DNA of 64,000 nt from Roseateles amylovorans. GTDB lineage: Bacteria; Pseudomonadota; Gammaproteobacteria; Burkholderiales; Burkholderiaceae_C. The DNA is taken from contig NZ_CP104562.2 of the NCBI RefSeq assembly GCF_025398155.2, positions 2,852,001-2,916,000 on the forward strand, given 5' to 3'. Position 1 is the first letter of the stretch; each line of letters starts with the position of its first letter. Position numbers and translations under genes: made by a program. Below the pieces are notes generated by a model, which was not told the DNA's origin, searched no databases, and worked only from the letters and a program-made list of their open reading frames with translations. Positions 17,463 through 26,396 of the stretch are shown here, in pieces.

Positions 17463-18254
17463 TCAGGCCTGAACGGCGAACGGCGCGTAGGCAGAGGTGG
17501 TCGCGTCGGTGTCGTCGGTCTCGGGATGAGGCAGCAACCGTTGGAAGTCCTGCTTGAGCAGGGCATAGCACTCGCAGGCTCGGGCCTCCAGCCCCGGTCG
17601 ATCCAGTGCGGCGATATGGCCGCGCGTGTAGCGGATCAGACCGGCGGCCTGGAGGCGCTGAGCGCTCTCCGTCACGCCCTCCCGACGCACGCCCAGCATG
17701 TTGGCGATCCATTCCTGGGTCACCGACAGTTCGCTGTGGCCGTGCTGGCGGTCCAGGCACATCAGCAGCCAGCGGCACAACTGCCGTTCCAGCGAGTGAT
17801 GCCGATTGCAGACGGCCGCCTGCGCAATCTGGGTGATGAGCGATTGCAGATAGCGCAGCAGCCATTGGGCCGGTGCGCCACCGCGCTGGAATTCGTCGCG
17901 CAAGGTCTGGCTGCGCATGCGCCAGGCCAGGCCGGAGCGTTGAACCACTGCCCGGCAGGCCGGCGATTCCCCCCCCATCAGCACCGCCAGACCGACCGCA
18001 CCTTCCGGACCGACCATTGCCACCTGCGACGAGGTGCCGGAATGCGTCGTGTAGATCAGGGACACGATCGATGTGGTGGGGAAATAGACATGGGCCGACG
18101 GAGATCCGGCCTCGAACAGCACACGGCCTTTCAGGAGCTCCACCGCTTCCAACTGGTTCATCCAGCGGGACAGGTCTTCCGGCGGCCATTGCGACAGCAG
18201 AAGATTGCCGCGCATCGACGCGGCAGGGGCGGTAGAGGCAAGTGAAAGCGCCAT
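17463..18254 (-). CDS. Crp/Fnr-family transcriptional regulator
   Basis: The 263-residue protein has a cyclic-nucleotide-binding-like beta-roll domain (about 30-150; VYFPTTSIVSLIYTT, MVGPEGAVGLAVLMGG). A helix-turn-helix follows (about 190-235; LSVTQEWIANMLGVRREGVTESAQRLQAAGLI). The N-terminal Cys cluster of oxygen-sensing FNR is absent, so it is not a classical FNR; the ligand is unknown. The ATG at 18254 follows GGAG with a 7-base gap. It is a monocistronic gene convergent with the PEP-CTERM gene. It could act on the FNR-like site at 61249-61262, but this is speculative. Confidence 0.85.
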   Translation of the reverse strand: MALSLASTAPAASMRGNLLLSQWPPEDLSRWMNQLEAVELLKGRVLFEAGSPSAHVYFPTTSIVSLIYTTHSGTSSQVAMVGPEGAVGLAVLMGGESPACRAVVQRSGLAWRMRSQTLRDEFQRGGAPAQWLLRYLQSLITQIAQAAVCNRHHSLERQLCRWLLMCLDRQHGHSELSVTQEWIANMLGVRREGVTESAQRLQAAGLIRYTRGHIAALDRPGLEARACECYALLKQDFQRLLPHPETDDTDATTSAYAPFAVQA

Positions 18255-18573
18255 CGGCGAACTCCATCGGATCCATGAGCCTTTCCCCCTGGCAGCCGGT
18301 CGCCGCCATTCGAAAGGTTCCAAGGGAAGAGGATGGCAAACTGCGTGCCCGATTGAGTTTCAAGGCGTTTCATCGATCGCCATCGGTGCGGTCGAGAAGG
18401 ACCATCCGTCGCTCATCCCGCTTGGCGACGGGGCTGGCGGCCAGCGAGCCGGGCGCGCCGTGACAATCAGAAGCGACTCCACGGCGACTCCACGGCGACT
18501 CCACGGCGACTCCACGGCGACTCCACGGTCACTCCAGATCGGAATCTCTTCGTCCGCCGTGCCGGTGACGGTC
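18255..18573. other. Intergenic region with 11-base array
   Basis: About 320 bases between two minus-strand regulators. The regulator at 17463-18254 should have its promoter here. The only clear structure is the 11-base tandem array at 18471-18535, just downstream of the response regulator gene. Confidence 0.5.
18471..18535. repeat. 11-base tandem array
   Basis: Four exact copies of ACGGCGACTCC (18481-18524) are flanked by a partial copy and a diverged copy (ACGGTCACTCC). It lies 38 bases beyond the stop of the response regulator gene, in non-coding DNA. Confidence 0.9.
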
Positions 18574-19266
18574 TCAGGTCACACGCTGTTCAAGCACATA
18601 GCCCATGCCGCGCACCGTGTGCAGCAGCGGCGATTCGAAGGGCACATCCAGCTTGGCCCGCAGTCGACGAACGGCCACTTCCACCACATTCGTTTCACTG
18701 TCGAAATTCATGTCCCAGACCTGTTCGGCCAGTTCGGTGCGGGACAAGACCTCGCCGGTGCGCCGCAGCAACAGGGTCAGCAGATTGAATTCCTTGGCGG
18801 TCAGGTCCAGCCGCTGGCCGGCGCGGTGGGCCTTGCGCCGCAGCAGGTCGATCTCGAGGTCGCCCAGGCGAAGCACGGTGGCCGACGTGGTGGGAGCGCT
18901 GTCGGCGCGGCGCATCAGCACATGCAGTCGCGCGACGAGTTCGGAGAAGGCGAAGGGCTTGACCAGGTAGTCGTCCGCGCCGCCTTGAAGGCCGCGCACC
19001 CGGTCCTCGACCTGACCCCGCGCGGTGAGCATCAGCACCGGCAGCCGACGCGTGCGGTCGGACTGCCGCAGCGCCGCCAGCACCGCCATGCCGTCAATGC
19101 CGGGCAGCATGCCGTCGAGCACCATCAGGTCGTACTGGCCCTCGGTGGCGTGATGCAGCCCGTCGACGCCGTCATGCGCCACGTCGACCACAAAGCCCTC
19201 CTGCGTCAGGCCATTGCGCAGGTAGTCCGCCAATTTGATCTCGTCTTCAACCACCAAAAGCTTCAT
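18574..19266 (-). CDS. OmpR-family response regulator, CusR/CopR-like, orphan
   Basis: The 230-residue regulator has a receiver (about 1-120; VVEDE, Asp in LMVLDGMLPG, Lys in DDYLVKPF) and an OmpR winged helix (about 128-228; LTAKEFNLLTLLLRRTGEVLSRTELAEQVWDMNFDSETNVVEVAVRRLRAKL in sense). It resembles metal-responsive CusR/CopR/IrlR regulators. No kinase of matching type is adjacent; the divergent neighbour is a different hybrid kinase. A palindrome at 19302-19317 in its promoter also occurs near the orphan CusS-like kinase and a DUF4148 gene at 38.35 kb. That suggests autoregulation and partnership with that kinase. Confidence 0.92.
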   Translation of the reverse strand: MKLLVVEDEIKLADYLRNGLTQEGFVVDVAHDGVDGLHHATEGQYDLMVLDGMLPGIDGMAVLAALRQSDRTRRLPVLMLTARGQVEDRVRGLQGGADDYLVKPFAFSELVARLHVLMRRADSAPTTSATVLRLGDLEIDLLRRKAHRAGQRLDLTAKEFNLLTLLLRRTGEVLSRTELAEQVWDMNFDSETNVVEVAVRRLRAKLDVPFESPLLHTVRGMGYVLEQRVT

Positions 19267-19301
19267 GCAGCCGATCCTACCGGCGACGCATCAGTTCGTG
19301 G

Positions 19302-19317
19302 ATGACGGTTTTGTCAT
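19302..19317. promoter_or_regulatory. CusR-like palindromic operator, copy 1
   Basis: The sequence ATGACGGTTTTGTCAT is an inverted repeat (ATGAC/GTCAT) 36 bases upstream of the response regulator start. It resembles known CusR/CopR boxes built on TGACA and TGTCA half-sites. It differs by one base from the reverse complement of the site at 38352-38367. Confidence 0.7.
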
Positions 19318-19393
19318 CCGCACGCGTTTACCCCTATCGCGCACGGACTGAGCTTCGCACTGCAAGGACAGTGCCTCGCTCTAGAATTTCCCG

Positions 19394-21673
19394 ATGCCCA
19401 TCTGGTCCCCGCCGTTCTCACTGTCCTTTCGCGCCGGGGGATCCATCACCGCCAAACTGCGCACCATCGTGTGGCTGATGGTGCTGCCGACGCTGCTGCT
19501 GTCGGTGATTGCCGGCATCGCCGTGTTCCGGGCCGAGCGCCGCGCGGTGGTGAATGCCGCACTGGAAACCGCCGAGGCGCTCAGCCTGGTCACCGACCGC
19601 GAGATGGCGGTGCGCACCGCGCTGCTAAAGGCGTTGACCGTCTCTCCCAGCTTGAGAGAGGGTCGCCTGCAGGATTTCTACCGCGAGGCCGCTCGGCTGG
19701 CGGACGGCTCCACCAACACCATCGTGCTGGTCACGCCCGACGGGCAGCAACTGATCAACACCCGGATTCCCTGGGGGCAGCCGCTGACGCGCTCGCCGGC
19801 GTTCGCCACCGGCATGCAGAGCGGGCGGCGGCTGATCGTGTCCGATCTCTTCCACGGCCCGGTGGATGAGCGCTACACCTTTGCGGTGCGGGTGCCGGTG
19901 ACGGTCAACGGTCAGGCGATGTTGTTGGGTTACGGCAGTCCGGCGACGGAATTGCAGCAGATCTTTCGCGATCAGCCGCTGCCGGAAGGCTGGCTGGGGG
20001 TGGTGCTGGATCGCCAAGGCCGGGTGGCGGCGCGGACGCGGGATCCGGAGCGACGGGTGGGGCAGGTGGCCAGCGACGCGATGCGCCAGGCCATCGCCAC
20101 CACCGACCGCGGCGTGGTCGATGCCCGCACGCTGGACGGCGTGCCGGTCTTCACCGTGTTCAGCCGTGCGCCGGATTCCGGCTGGGTGGTGCTGATCGGG
20201 CTGGACCGCGCGGAGCTGGCGAAGTCCGCCTGGGCCGCATTTGCATTGACCCTCTCGATCTCCACCGTCTTCATCCTGGTGGCGCTGTGGATGGTGCGCC
20301 GGATGGCCCGCGACATCGTCGAGCCCCTGCAAAAGCTCCGTGAGGACGCCATCCGGATGGGTGGTGGCGAGACGGTGGCGGACGGTCCCACCGGCGTGGA
20401 AGAAATCGACACGGTCCAGCATGCCTTGGCCACTGCCAGCCGCGAGCGCGCCGGCAGCGAGCATCGGCTGAGGGCGGAGATCGACGCGGCGGTGGCCGAG
20501 ACGCGCAGCGCGCAGCAGGCGGCGTTGCGCAGCCAGAAGCTGGAAGCGCTGGGGCGATTGACCGGCGGCATTGCGCATGATTTCAACAACCTGCTTCAGA
20601 CCATGACGACCGGCCTGGAGCTGGCCCGCCGTCTCAATTCAGAGCCGCGAGGCGATGCCGCCCTGGCCGCCTGTCAGCGCGCGACCGGCAAGGCTTCGCA
20701 ACTGACTCGTCAGTTGCTGGCGTTCGGTCGGCAGCAGGTCGGGCATGAAGCGGTCATCGATTTGCGGCGGCAATTGCCCGATCTGATGGAACTGGTCGGC
20801 GGGGCGGTGGGCAGCGCGGTGGAGGTCCACTTCAAGGTCGACGACGCGCTCTGGTCAGTGAAGACCGATCCGGTCCAGCTGGAGCTGGCGGTGCTGAACC
20901 TGGCGCTCAACGCGCGGGATGCGATGCATGGTCGCGGTCGGCTGTCGGTCGCTGCGGACAACCAGTGTGTCCAGGCGGGCCAGGTGCATGACCTGACGCC
21001 GGGCGAGTATGTGCGCATCGTGGTGACGGACAACGGCGACGGCATGAATGCCGAACAGATCAGCCGAGCCTTCGAACCCTTCTTCACCACCAAACCGGTG
21101 GGCCAGGGCACGGGGCTGGGGCTGGCGCAGGTGTATGCGCTGGCGCGCGGTGCCGGCGGTGCGGCAACGATCCACAGCAAGGTCGGCCTGGGCACCGAGG
21201 TCGCGGTCTGGCTGCCTCGGACCCTGGCGCTCTTGGACGACGCACCCGCTGCGGCGGCGCCGGGACAGAACCGCCGTTACCGCGGGCGGGTGATGCTGGT
21301 GGAAGACGATGCCTCGGTGCGGGAGCTGACGGCGCAGTCTCTGGAGGACCTGGGCTTCAGCGTGGTGACCGCGCCGACCGCCGACCAGGCGCTGGACCTG
21401 CTGCGCGGTGGGACGCCGGTGGACGTGGTGCTGTCCGACATCGTCATGCCCGGGACCCGCAGCGGCGTGGACCTGGCGCGGACCCTTCGGGTGCTCAAGC
21501 CGACCTTGCCGGTGGTGCTGGCCAGCGGCCATCCGGTGCGGATCGAGGAGGCGCCCGATGTTCCGCTCGTCGCCAAACCGTATGAGATCCACGCCGTGGC
21601 GGCCAAGCTGGCCGAGGCGATGAACCAGGCCGGTGTAGCGGCCAACACCGGCGAGTTTTTGCCTGGGACCTGA
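19394..21673 (+). CDS. Membrane hybrid histidine kinase with periplasmic Cache-like sensor
   Basis: The 759-residue kinase has two transmembrane segments (about 25-48 and 280-303) enclosing a periplasmic domain of dCache type (YTFAVRVPVTV, FTVFSRAPDSGWVVLIGLDR). A HAMP-like linker and coiled coil follow, then an NtrB-type phosphoacceptor (GRLTGGIAHDFNNLLQ). The HATPase has NLALNARDAM, DNGDGM and GTGLGLAQV. A C-terminal receiver has VMLVEDD and Asp in VVLSDIVMPG. The class usually signals through a separate regulator or phosphotransfer protein. The start at 19394 leaves a 127-base divergent spacer to the orphan response regulator, but the kinase is of a different class and probably not its partner. 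Confidence 0.9.
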   Translation: MPIWSPPFSLSFRAGGSITAKLRTIVWLMVLPTLLLSVIAGIAVFRAERRAVVNAALETAEALSLVTDREMAVRTALLKALTVSPSLREGRLQDFYREAARLADGSTNTIVLVTPDGQQLINTRIPWGQPLTRSPAFATGMQSGRRLIVSDLFHGPVDERYTFAVRVPVTVNGQAMLLGYGSPATELQQIFRDQPLPEGWLGVVLDRQGRVAARTRDPERRVGQVASDAMRQAIATTDRGVVDARTLDGVPVFTVFSRAPDSGWVVLIGLDRAELAKSAWAAFALTLSISTVFILVALWMVRRMARDIVEPLQKLREDAIRMGGGETVADGPTGVEEIDTVQHALATASRERAGSEHRLRAEIDAAVAETRSAQQAALRSQKLEALGRLTGGIAHDFNNLLQTMTTGLELARRLNSEPRGDAALAACQRATGKASQLTRQLLAFGRQQVGHEAVIDLRRQLPDLMELVGGAVGSAVEVHFKVDDALWSVKTDPVQLELAVLNLALNARDAMHGRGRLSVAADNQCVQAGQVHDLTPGEYVRIVVTDNGDGMNAEQISRAFEPFFTTKPVGQGTGLGLAQVYALARGAGGAATIHSKVGLGTEVAVWLPRTLALLDDAPAAAAPGQNRRYRGRVMLVEDDASVRELTAQSLEDLGFSVVTAPTADQALDLLRGGTPVDVVLSDIVMPGTRSGVDLARTLRVLKPTLPVVLASGHPVRIEEAPDVPLVAKPYEIHAVAAKLAEAMNQAGVAANTGEFLPGT

Positions 21674-21751
21674 GCCGCGACCCCCAGCGCGTTTCAGCCT
21701 GGAACCCGAGTCGGGACCCACAGACTGAGCCCGCTTTCGGAGCGAGGCTTG

Positions 21752-23155
21752 ATGGTGCCAACGTTTGGATCAAGGGTGTCCGGGACCGTGATGACGGCGT
21801 TGCTGAACCGCAGTGATTCGCTGCGGGAGCAGACTCGCGCCGACGCAGACGCAGACGCCGACGCGATCGCCGAGGCGCGTGATTTCATGCTGGCCGGGCG
21901 GCGGCGGAACCTGACCGCGTCGCCCAGCTGGGTGCCTGCTGAAGACCTGCCGGCCGCGGCGCACGACGGCCCCTTGGTGTGGCGACGCCACCTGGCCGTG
22001 ACCCGCGGCCGGGTGACTGGCGACATGGTGATCGTCCGGGAGCTGCTGTTGACCAACGCCGAGCTGAAAGGCCGGCTGCTGACGGCACGCGGTCACCTGC
22101 AGGTGCTGGACGGTGCCCGCGTCACCTCGACATCGCCACTGGGGCGTCCCACCGTGGTGGTGGATGACGGGGTGCTGCATCTGTGCGGCGCCGTCATCGA
22201 GGGCGGCCTGGGCGCGAGCGGCGGCGAGATCTTTCTCGGTCGCGGTTCGGCCATCTGCGGCGATGTGCAGGTGCGCAGCACCGCCCGCCTGCACACCCAC
22301 GGAGCGACCATCCAGGGTCGGCTGAGGCTGTATGGCGGCGAGGTGAGGCTGGGGCGGGGCACCACCGTCGACGTGCTGCGCGCTGAGCCCACATTGGATG
22401 CGGACCTCCCGCCCGGCGCACCGCACGCGGCCAAGCGCTCGCCGATGACCATCGTGCTGGATGAAGGCGTGCGGATTGTCGAGGTTCAGGCCCGGCGCCC
22501 GCTGACCTTGCTGGCGCATCGCGATGCGGTGATCGAGAACTCATTGCCGGCCGGTGTGGCGCTGCTGCGCCAGTCCGGCATGGCACCGATCCCCTTCACG
22601 CCACCTGTCTCCCGGCTCCTGCATGAGTCAGACGAGGTGCAGCGGACCTTGAACATCCCGGATCTGAGGGAGGTGACCGAGCGCGCGCACCGCAGTCGCC
22701 TGCGTGCGGCCAGGCAACTTTGCCAACCTCGCAGCACGGCATCAGGCACTCATGAGGTGAGCGACGGGACCCGTCTGCACCTGATCTGGCTCCTGGGACA
22801 AGCCATGCTCTGGGAACTGCAGCGGGTCTCGGTGGATACGGTGGTGGCTCGTCATCGGCGGTGTCCGGTGGAGGAGCGCGCCGCGGGACTGGCCGCCTTG
22901 GTGGGAACCGCCCTGAACCTCCGCGCATGGGACGTTGATCCCCAACTGAAGCAAGATGCCGAAGACATGTGCCGACGCAGCGGCGTCAGTCCTCAGCAGG
23001 TCCAGGACGTGCTCGACCGCATCGACCTGCTGGAGCCGTCGGATCCTGCCGACCACCCGGGACAGGGGTGGCGGATCCGGATGCGTCAGCTGCCGCCGCT
23101 GGCCCTGGCGATGGGCATGATGGACGCCTTCCAAAGCCCCCCTGCGGGGAGGTGA
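21752..23155 (+). CDS. Uncharacterised protein with predicted beta-helix repeats
   Basis: The 467-residue protein has no signal peptide. Residues about 80-215 form a run of short repeats of alternating hydrophobic residues with Gly (RGRVTGDMVIVRELLLTNAEL, LKGRLLTARGHLQVLDGARV, IQGRLRLYGGEVRLGRG). This looks like a right-handed beta-helix or bactofilin-like fold. The C-terminal 180 residues are helical and unrecognised. Near the N-terminus a short Asp-Ala repeat (ADADADADA) is encoded by a triplet-rich array. The ATG at 21752 has GAGG upstream; M14 is an alternative. It follows the hybrid kinase by 78 bases in the same direction and might share its transcript. Function unknown. Confidence 0.6.
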   Translation: MVPTFGSRVSGTVMTALLNRSDSLREQTRADADADADAIAEARDFMLAGRRRNLTASPSWVPAEDLPAAAHDGPLVWRRHLAVTRGRVTGDMVIVRELLLTNAELKGRLLTARGHLQVLDGARVTSTSPLGRPTVVVDDGVLHLCGAVIEGGLGASGGEIFLGRGSAICGDVQVRSTARLHTHGATIQGRLRLYGGEVRLGRGTTVDVLRAEPTLDADLPPGAPHAAKRSPMTIVLDEGVRIVEVQARRPLTLLAHRDAVIENSLPAGVALLRQSGMAPIPFTPPVSRLLHESDEVQRTLNIPDLREVTERAHRSRLRAARQLCQPRSTASGTHEVSDGTRLHLIWLLGQAMLWELQRVSVDTVVARHRRCPVEERAAGLAALVGTALNLRAWDVDPQLKQDAEDMCRRSGVSPQQVQDVLDRIDLLEPSDPADHPGQGWRIRMRQLPPLALAMGMMDAFQSPPAGR

Positions 23156-23157
23156 CC

Positions 23158-23198
23158 ATGAGGAAGGCGCCATGAGGAAGGCGCCATCAGATGGCGCC
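23158..23198. terminator. Hairpin between convergent genes
   Basis: A 14-base direct repeat (ATGAGGAAGGCGCC twice) runs into a perfect 8-base stem, GGCGCCAT and ATGGCGCC, around a CAG loop (23180-23198). It lies between the beta-helix gene and the end of the molybdenum hydroxylase operon and may terminate both. No T-run follows. Confidence 0.5.
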
Positions 23199-23226
23199 AT
23201 GAGTTGGCGGTCGTTCGGCTGCGCGC

Positions 23227-25443
23227 CTAGGCGACCTTCGGCATCTTGGCCAACAGCTTGTCGAGCGTGACCGGATAGTCCCTTACCCGCACCCCGGTGG
23301 CGTTGTAGACCGCATTGGCCACTGCGGCCGCCACGCCGCAGATGCCGAGCTCGCCCACGCCCTTGGCCTTCATCGGCGAGGACAGCGGATCGGTCTCGTC
23401 CAGGAAGATCACCTCCTGATGCGGAATGTCGGCATGCACCGGCACTTCGTAGCCCGCCAGGTCGTGGTTGACGAAGAAGCCACGCTTCTCGTCCACCGCC
23501 AGCTCCTCCATCAAGGCCGCGCCCACGCCCATGGTCATCGCGCCGATGACCTGGCTGCGGGCCGCTTTCGGATTCAGGATGCGGCCGGCGGCGCACACGG
23601 CCAGCATGCGGCGCACGCGGACCTCGCCGGTATAGGCATGCACCCCCACCTCCACAAAATGGCCGCCGAAGGTGGATTGCTGGAACTTCTTGTCCAGGTC
23701 GCCGTATTCCATGTGGTCTTCGGCGACCAGACCGTCCGGCCCGGCAGCGTCTGCCAGGGCGAAGGACTTGCGGTCGGCGCGCACCTGACCGTCGGCGAAG
23801 ACGGCTTGCTGCGCCTCCTTCGCATCGAGGCCGAGCTGGCGCGCCACCATCTCCCGCAGTTTCACGCAGGCCGCGTACACGCCGGCCGTGGAACTGTTGC
23901 CGCCCCATTGGCCGCCGGAACCGGCGGACACGGGCAGCGCCGAGTCGCCCAGTCGCACGATCACCTGGTCCAGGCCCACCCCCATCATCTCGGCCGCCGT
24001 CTGCGCAATGATGGTGTAGGTGCCGGTGCCGATGTCGGTCATGTCGGTTTCGACGATGACCATGCCCCGGCTGTCCAGACGGACCCGGGCGGCGGACTTC
24101 ATCACCAGGTTGTTGCGGAAGGCCGCGGCCACGCCCATGCCGATCCACCAGTCACCCTCGCGGCGCTCACCCGGACGGCTGGCGCGACGGCCCCAGCCGA
24201 AGCGCTCCGCACCGGTGCGCAGGCACTCGGCCAGATGGCGTTGCGAATAGGGCCGCTCCGGCTTCTCGGGATCGACCTGGGTGTCATTGACGATGCGGAA
24301 CTGCACCGGATCCATGCCCACCCGCTCGGCGAGCTCATCCATCGCGATCTCCAGCGCCATCAGGCCGGGCGCCTCGCCGGGGGCGCGCATCGCATTGCCC
24401 TCCGGCAGATCCAGGACCGCCAGCTTCATCGCGGTGTAGCGGTTGGCGCCGGCATACAGCAATCGCGTCTGGGCGACCGCGGTTTCGGGCGCGCCACCTG
24501 GCAGATCGCCGGACCAGCTTTCATGCGAGATGGCGGTGATCTTGCCGTCGCGCTCGGCCCCGATGCGCAGCCGCTGGATGGTGGCGGGCCGGTGGGTGGT
24601 GTTGTTGATGATCAGGGGCCGCTGCAGCGCCACCTTCACCGGCCGGCCGGCGGCCTTGGCGCCCAGCGCAGCCATCACCACATCCGCCCGCAGGAACAGC
24701 TTGCCGCCAAACCCACCGCCGATGAACGGCGAGATCAGGCGCACATTGGCGCGCGGCAGGTTCAGGGTCCGGGCCAGGTCGCCGCGTCCCCAGTCGATCA
24801 TCTGGTTGGAGGTCCAGACGGTGAGCTTGTCGCCGGCCCACACCGCGATGGTCGCGTGGGGTTCCATCATGGCGTGCGATTGGTCGGGCGTGGTATAGGT
24901 TTCGTCGATCTTCAGGGCCGCCTTGGCGAAGGCGCCGTCGAAGTCGCCGACCTGGGTGGAGGGCGGCGTGCTGTCATCGCCTTTGGGCGGTTTGGCGTCG
25001 CCCTTGGCCTTATCCAGGCTGAACGAGCCGGCGGTGGGGGCGTACTCGATGCGGACCAGCGCCGCAGCCGCGCGGGCTTGCTCGAAGCTCTCGGCCACCA
25101 CCATGGCCACGGCCTGGTGGTAGTGCTGGACCTCCGGCCCGCCGAGCAGCTTGGCGGTGTTGAACTTGCCGTGACCGAGCTTGCCGGCGCTGTCGGCGGT
25201 GACGATGGTCAGCACGCCCGGCGCCGCTTCCGCGGCTGTCAGGTCGATGCGCAGGATCCGTCCCTTGGCAATGCCGGCACCGATGATGTGGCCATACGCC
25301 GGGTTCGCCGCCACATCGTGGCGCTCATAGGCATAGGGCGCGGTGCCGGTGGTCTTGCGCGGGCCGTCGATGCGGTCGGTGGGTCGGCCGATGACCTTGA
25401 GCTGATCGATCGGGTTGGTGGTGGCGGGGGTATCGAACTTCAT
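23227..25443 (-). CDS. Aldehyde oxidoreductase, molybdenum-binding subunit (PaoC-like)
   Basis: This 738-residue large subunit belongs to the xanthine dehydrogenase/aldehyde oxidase family. Visible landmarks are the N-terminal aldehyde oxidase hammerhead domain (about 25-150), the cofactor-binding GGGFGGKLF and the terminal GVGELGICGVAAAVANAV with the catalytic Glu. It would hold the molybdopterin cofactor and oxidise aldehydes or N-heterocycles in the periplasm with the two other subunits. Gene order (Fe-S, FAD, Mo) and overlaps of four bases match paoABC of Escherichia coli. No paoD/xdhC-type maturation gene is adjacent. The true substrate cannot be told. Confidence 0.9.
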   Translation of the reverse strand: MKFDTPATTNPIDQLKVIGRPTDRIDGPRKTTGTAPYAYERHDVAANPAYGHIIGAGIAKGRILRIDLTAAEAAPGVLTIVTADSAGKLGHGKFNTAKLLGGPEVQHYHQAVAMVVAESFEQARAAAALVRIEYAPTAGSFSLDKAKGDAKPPKGDDSTPPSTQVGDFDGAFAKAALKIDETYTTPDQSHAMMEPHATIAVWAGDKLTVWTSNQMIDWGRGDLARTLNLPRANVRLISPFIGGGFGGKLFLRADVVMAALGAKAAGRPVKVALQRPLIINNTTHRPATIQRLRIGAERDGKITAISHESWSGDLPGGAPETAVAQTRLLYAGANRYTAMKLAVLDLPEGNAMRAPGEAPGLMALEIAMDELAERVGMDPVQFRIVNDTQVDPEKPERPYSQRHLAECLRTGAERFGWGRRASRPGERREGDWWIGMGVAAAFRNNLVMKSAARVRLDSRGMVIVETDMTDIGTGTYTIIAQTAAEMMGVGLDQVIVRLGDSALPVSAGSGGQWGGNSSTAGVYAACVKLREMVARQLGLDAKEAQQAVFADGQVRADRKSFALADAAGPDGLVAEDHMEYGDLDKKFQQSTFGGHFVEVGVHAYTGEVRVRRMLAVCAAGRILNPKAARSQVIGAMTMGVGAALMEELAVDEKRGFFVNHDLAGYEVPVHADIPHQEVIFLDETDPLSSPMKAKGVGELGICGVAAAVANAVYNATGVRVRDYPVTLDKLLAKMPKVA

Positions 25444-26396
25444 GCCGGCGTCCTCGCTTGATGGAGCACGGCCGCGATGGTGCGTTCCACCAGCGGCAGC
25501 TTGTAGGCGTTGTCGGGCGTGGGGCTGGCGCCTGCCAGCAGCCGGGCGGCCACGGCCTGGGACCCGCGCGGCAGTTCGGCCTCGGCCGCCTCCACGCGCC
25601 AGGGTTTGTGCGCCACGCCGCCCACGGCCAGTCGGCCACTGCCGTCGCGCTGGACGATCGCCGCCACCGACACCAGGGCAAAGGCATAGGACGCTCGGTC
25701 CCGCACCTTTTGATAGAGATGGATGCCGCCGATCGGCCGGGGCAGGGTGACCGAGGTGATCAGCTCACCGGGCGCGAGTTGGGTCTCGACCTCTGGCGTC
25801 TGCTCCGGCAGGCGGTGGAAATCCGCGATCGGGATGCGGCGCGATTGGCCGTCGGCCCGCACCGTCTCCACCGTCGCATCCAGCAGCCGCATCGCCACCG
25901 CCATGTCGCTGGGGTGGGTGGCGATGCAGCGGTTGCTCACGCCGATCACCGCATGCTGGCGGCTCACACCGTCCAGCGCGCCGCAACCGCTGCCGGGCTG
26001 GCGCTTGTTGCAGGGCTGGTGGGTGTCGTAGAAGTAGGGGCAGCGAGTGCGTTGCAGCAGATTGCCGGCGGTGGTGGCGCGGTTGCGCAACTGGCCGGAG
26101 GCACCGGCCAGCAGCGCCCGCGACAACACGCCGTAATCGCGCCGCACCCGGTCATCCGCGGCCAGGTCGGTGTTGCGCACCAGCGCGCCGATGCGCAGGC
26201 CGCCCTCAGGCGTGGGCTCGATCTTGTCCAGGCCCAGGCCGTTCACATCGATGAGGTGGGGCGGCGTCTCGACCTGCAGCTTCATCAGGTCCAGCAGATT
26301 GGTGCCGCCGGCGATGAACCGGGCGCCGGGTTGGCGGGCCGCTGCGGCGGCGGCCTGCGCCGGGCTGTTGGCGCGTTCGAAGGTGAAGGGCTTCAT
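25440..26396 (-). CDS. Aldehyde oxidoreductase, FAD-binding subunit (PaoB-like)
   Basis: The 318-residue protein is the flavin subunit of a molybdenum hydroxylase. The FAD-binding start (KPFTFERANSPAQ, FIAGGTNLLDLMK) and the C-terminal CO-dehydrogenase flavoprotein domain are recognisable. A Cys-rich insertion (RTRCPYFYD, PCNKRQPGSGCGA) resembles the loop that binds an additional 4Fe-4S cluster in PaoB, so the complex probably carries that cluster too. It overlaps both neighbours by four bases (ATGA), typical of a stoichiometric complex. It would pass electrons from the Fe-S subunit to an unknown acceptor. Confidence 0.9.
   Translation of the reverse strand: MKPFTFERANSPAQAAAAAARQPGARFIAGGTNLLDLMKLQVETPPHLIDVNGLGLDKIEPTPEGGLRIGALVRNTDLAADDRVRRDYGVLSRALLAGASGQLRNRATTAGNLLQRTRCPYFYDTHQPCNKRQPGSGCGALDGVSRQHAVIGVSNRCIATHPSDMAVAMRLLDATVETVRADGQSRRIPIADFHRLPEQTPEVETQLAPGELITSVTLPRPIGGIHLYQKVRDRASYAFALVSVAAIVQRDGSGRLAVGGVAHKPWRVEAAEAELPRGSQAVAARLLAGASPTPDNAYKLPLVERTIAAVLHQARTPA

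Noticed and set aside
17463..18254. Naming the Crp/Fnr-type protein as FNR/ANR
   Set aside because: The N-terminal cysteines needed for the oxygen-sensing cluster are not seen.
19394..21673. Taking the Cache hybrid kinase as partner of the adjacent CusR-like regulator
   Set aside because: It has an NtrB-type His-box and its own receiver, unlike CusS-type kinases, and is divergently transcribed. The CusS-like kinase at 36.7 kb fits better.
21701..21723. A possible hrp box (GGAACC and CCAC) before the beta-helix gene
   Set aside because: The two halves are 11 bases apart rather than the 15-16 needed, and no secretion genes are nearby.
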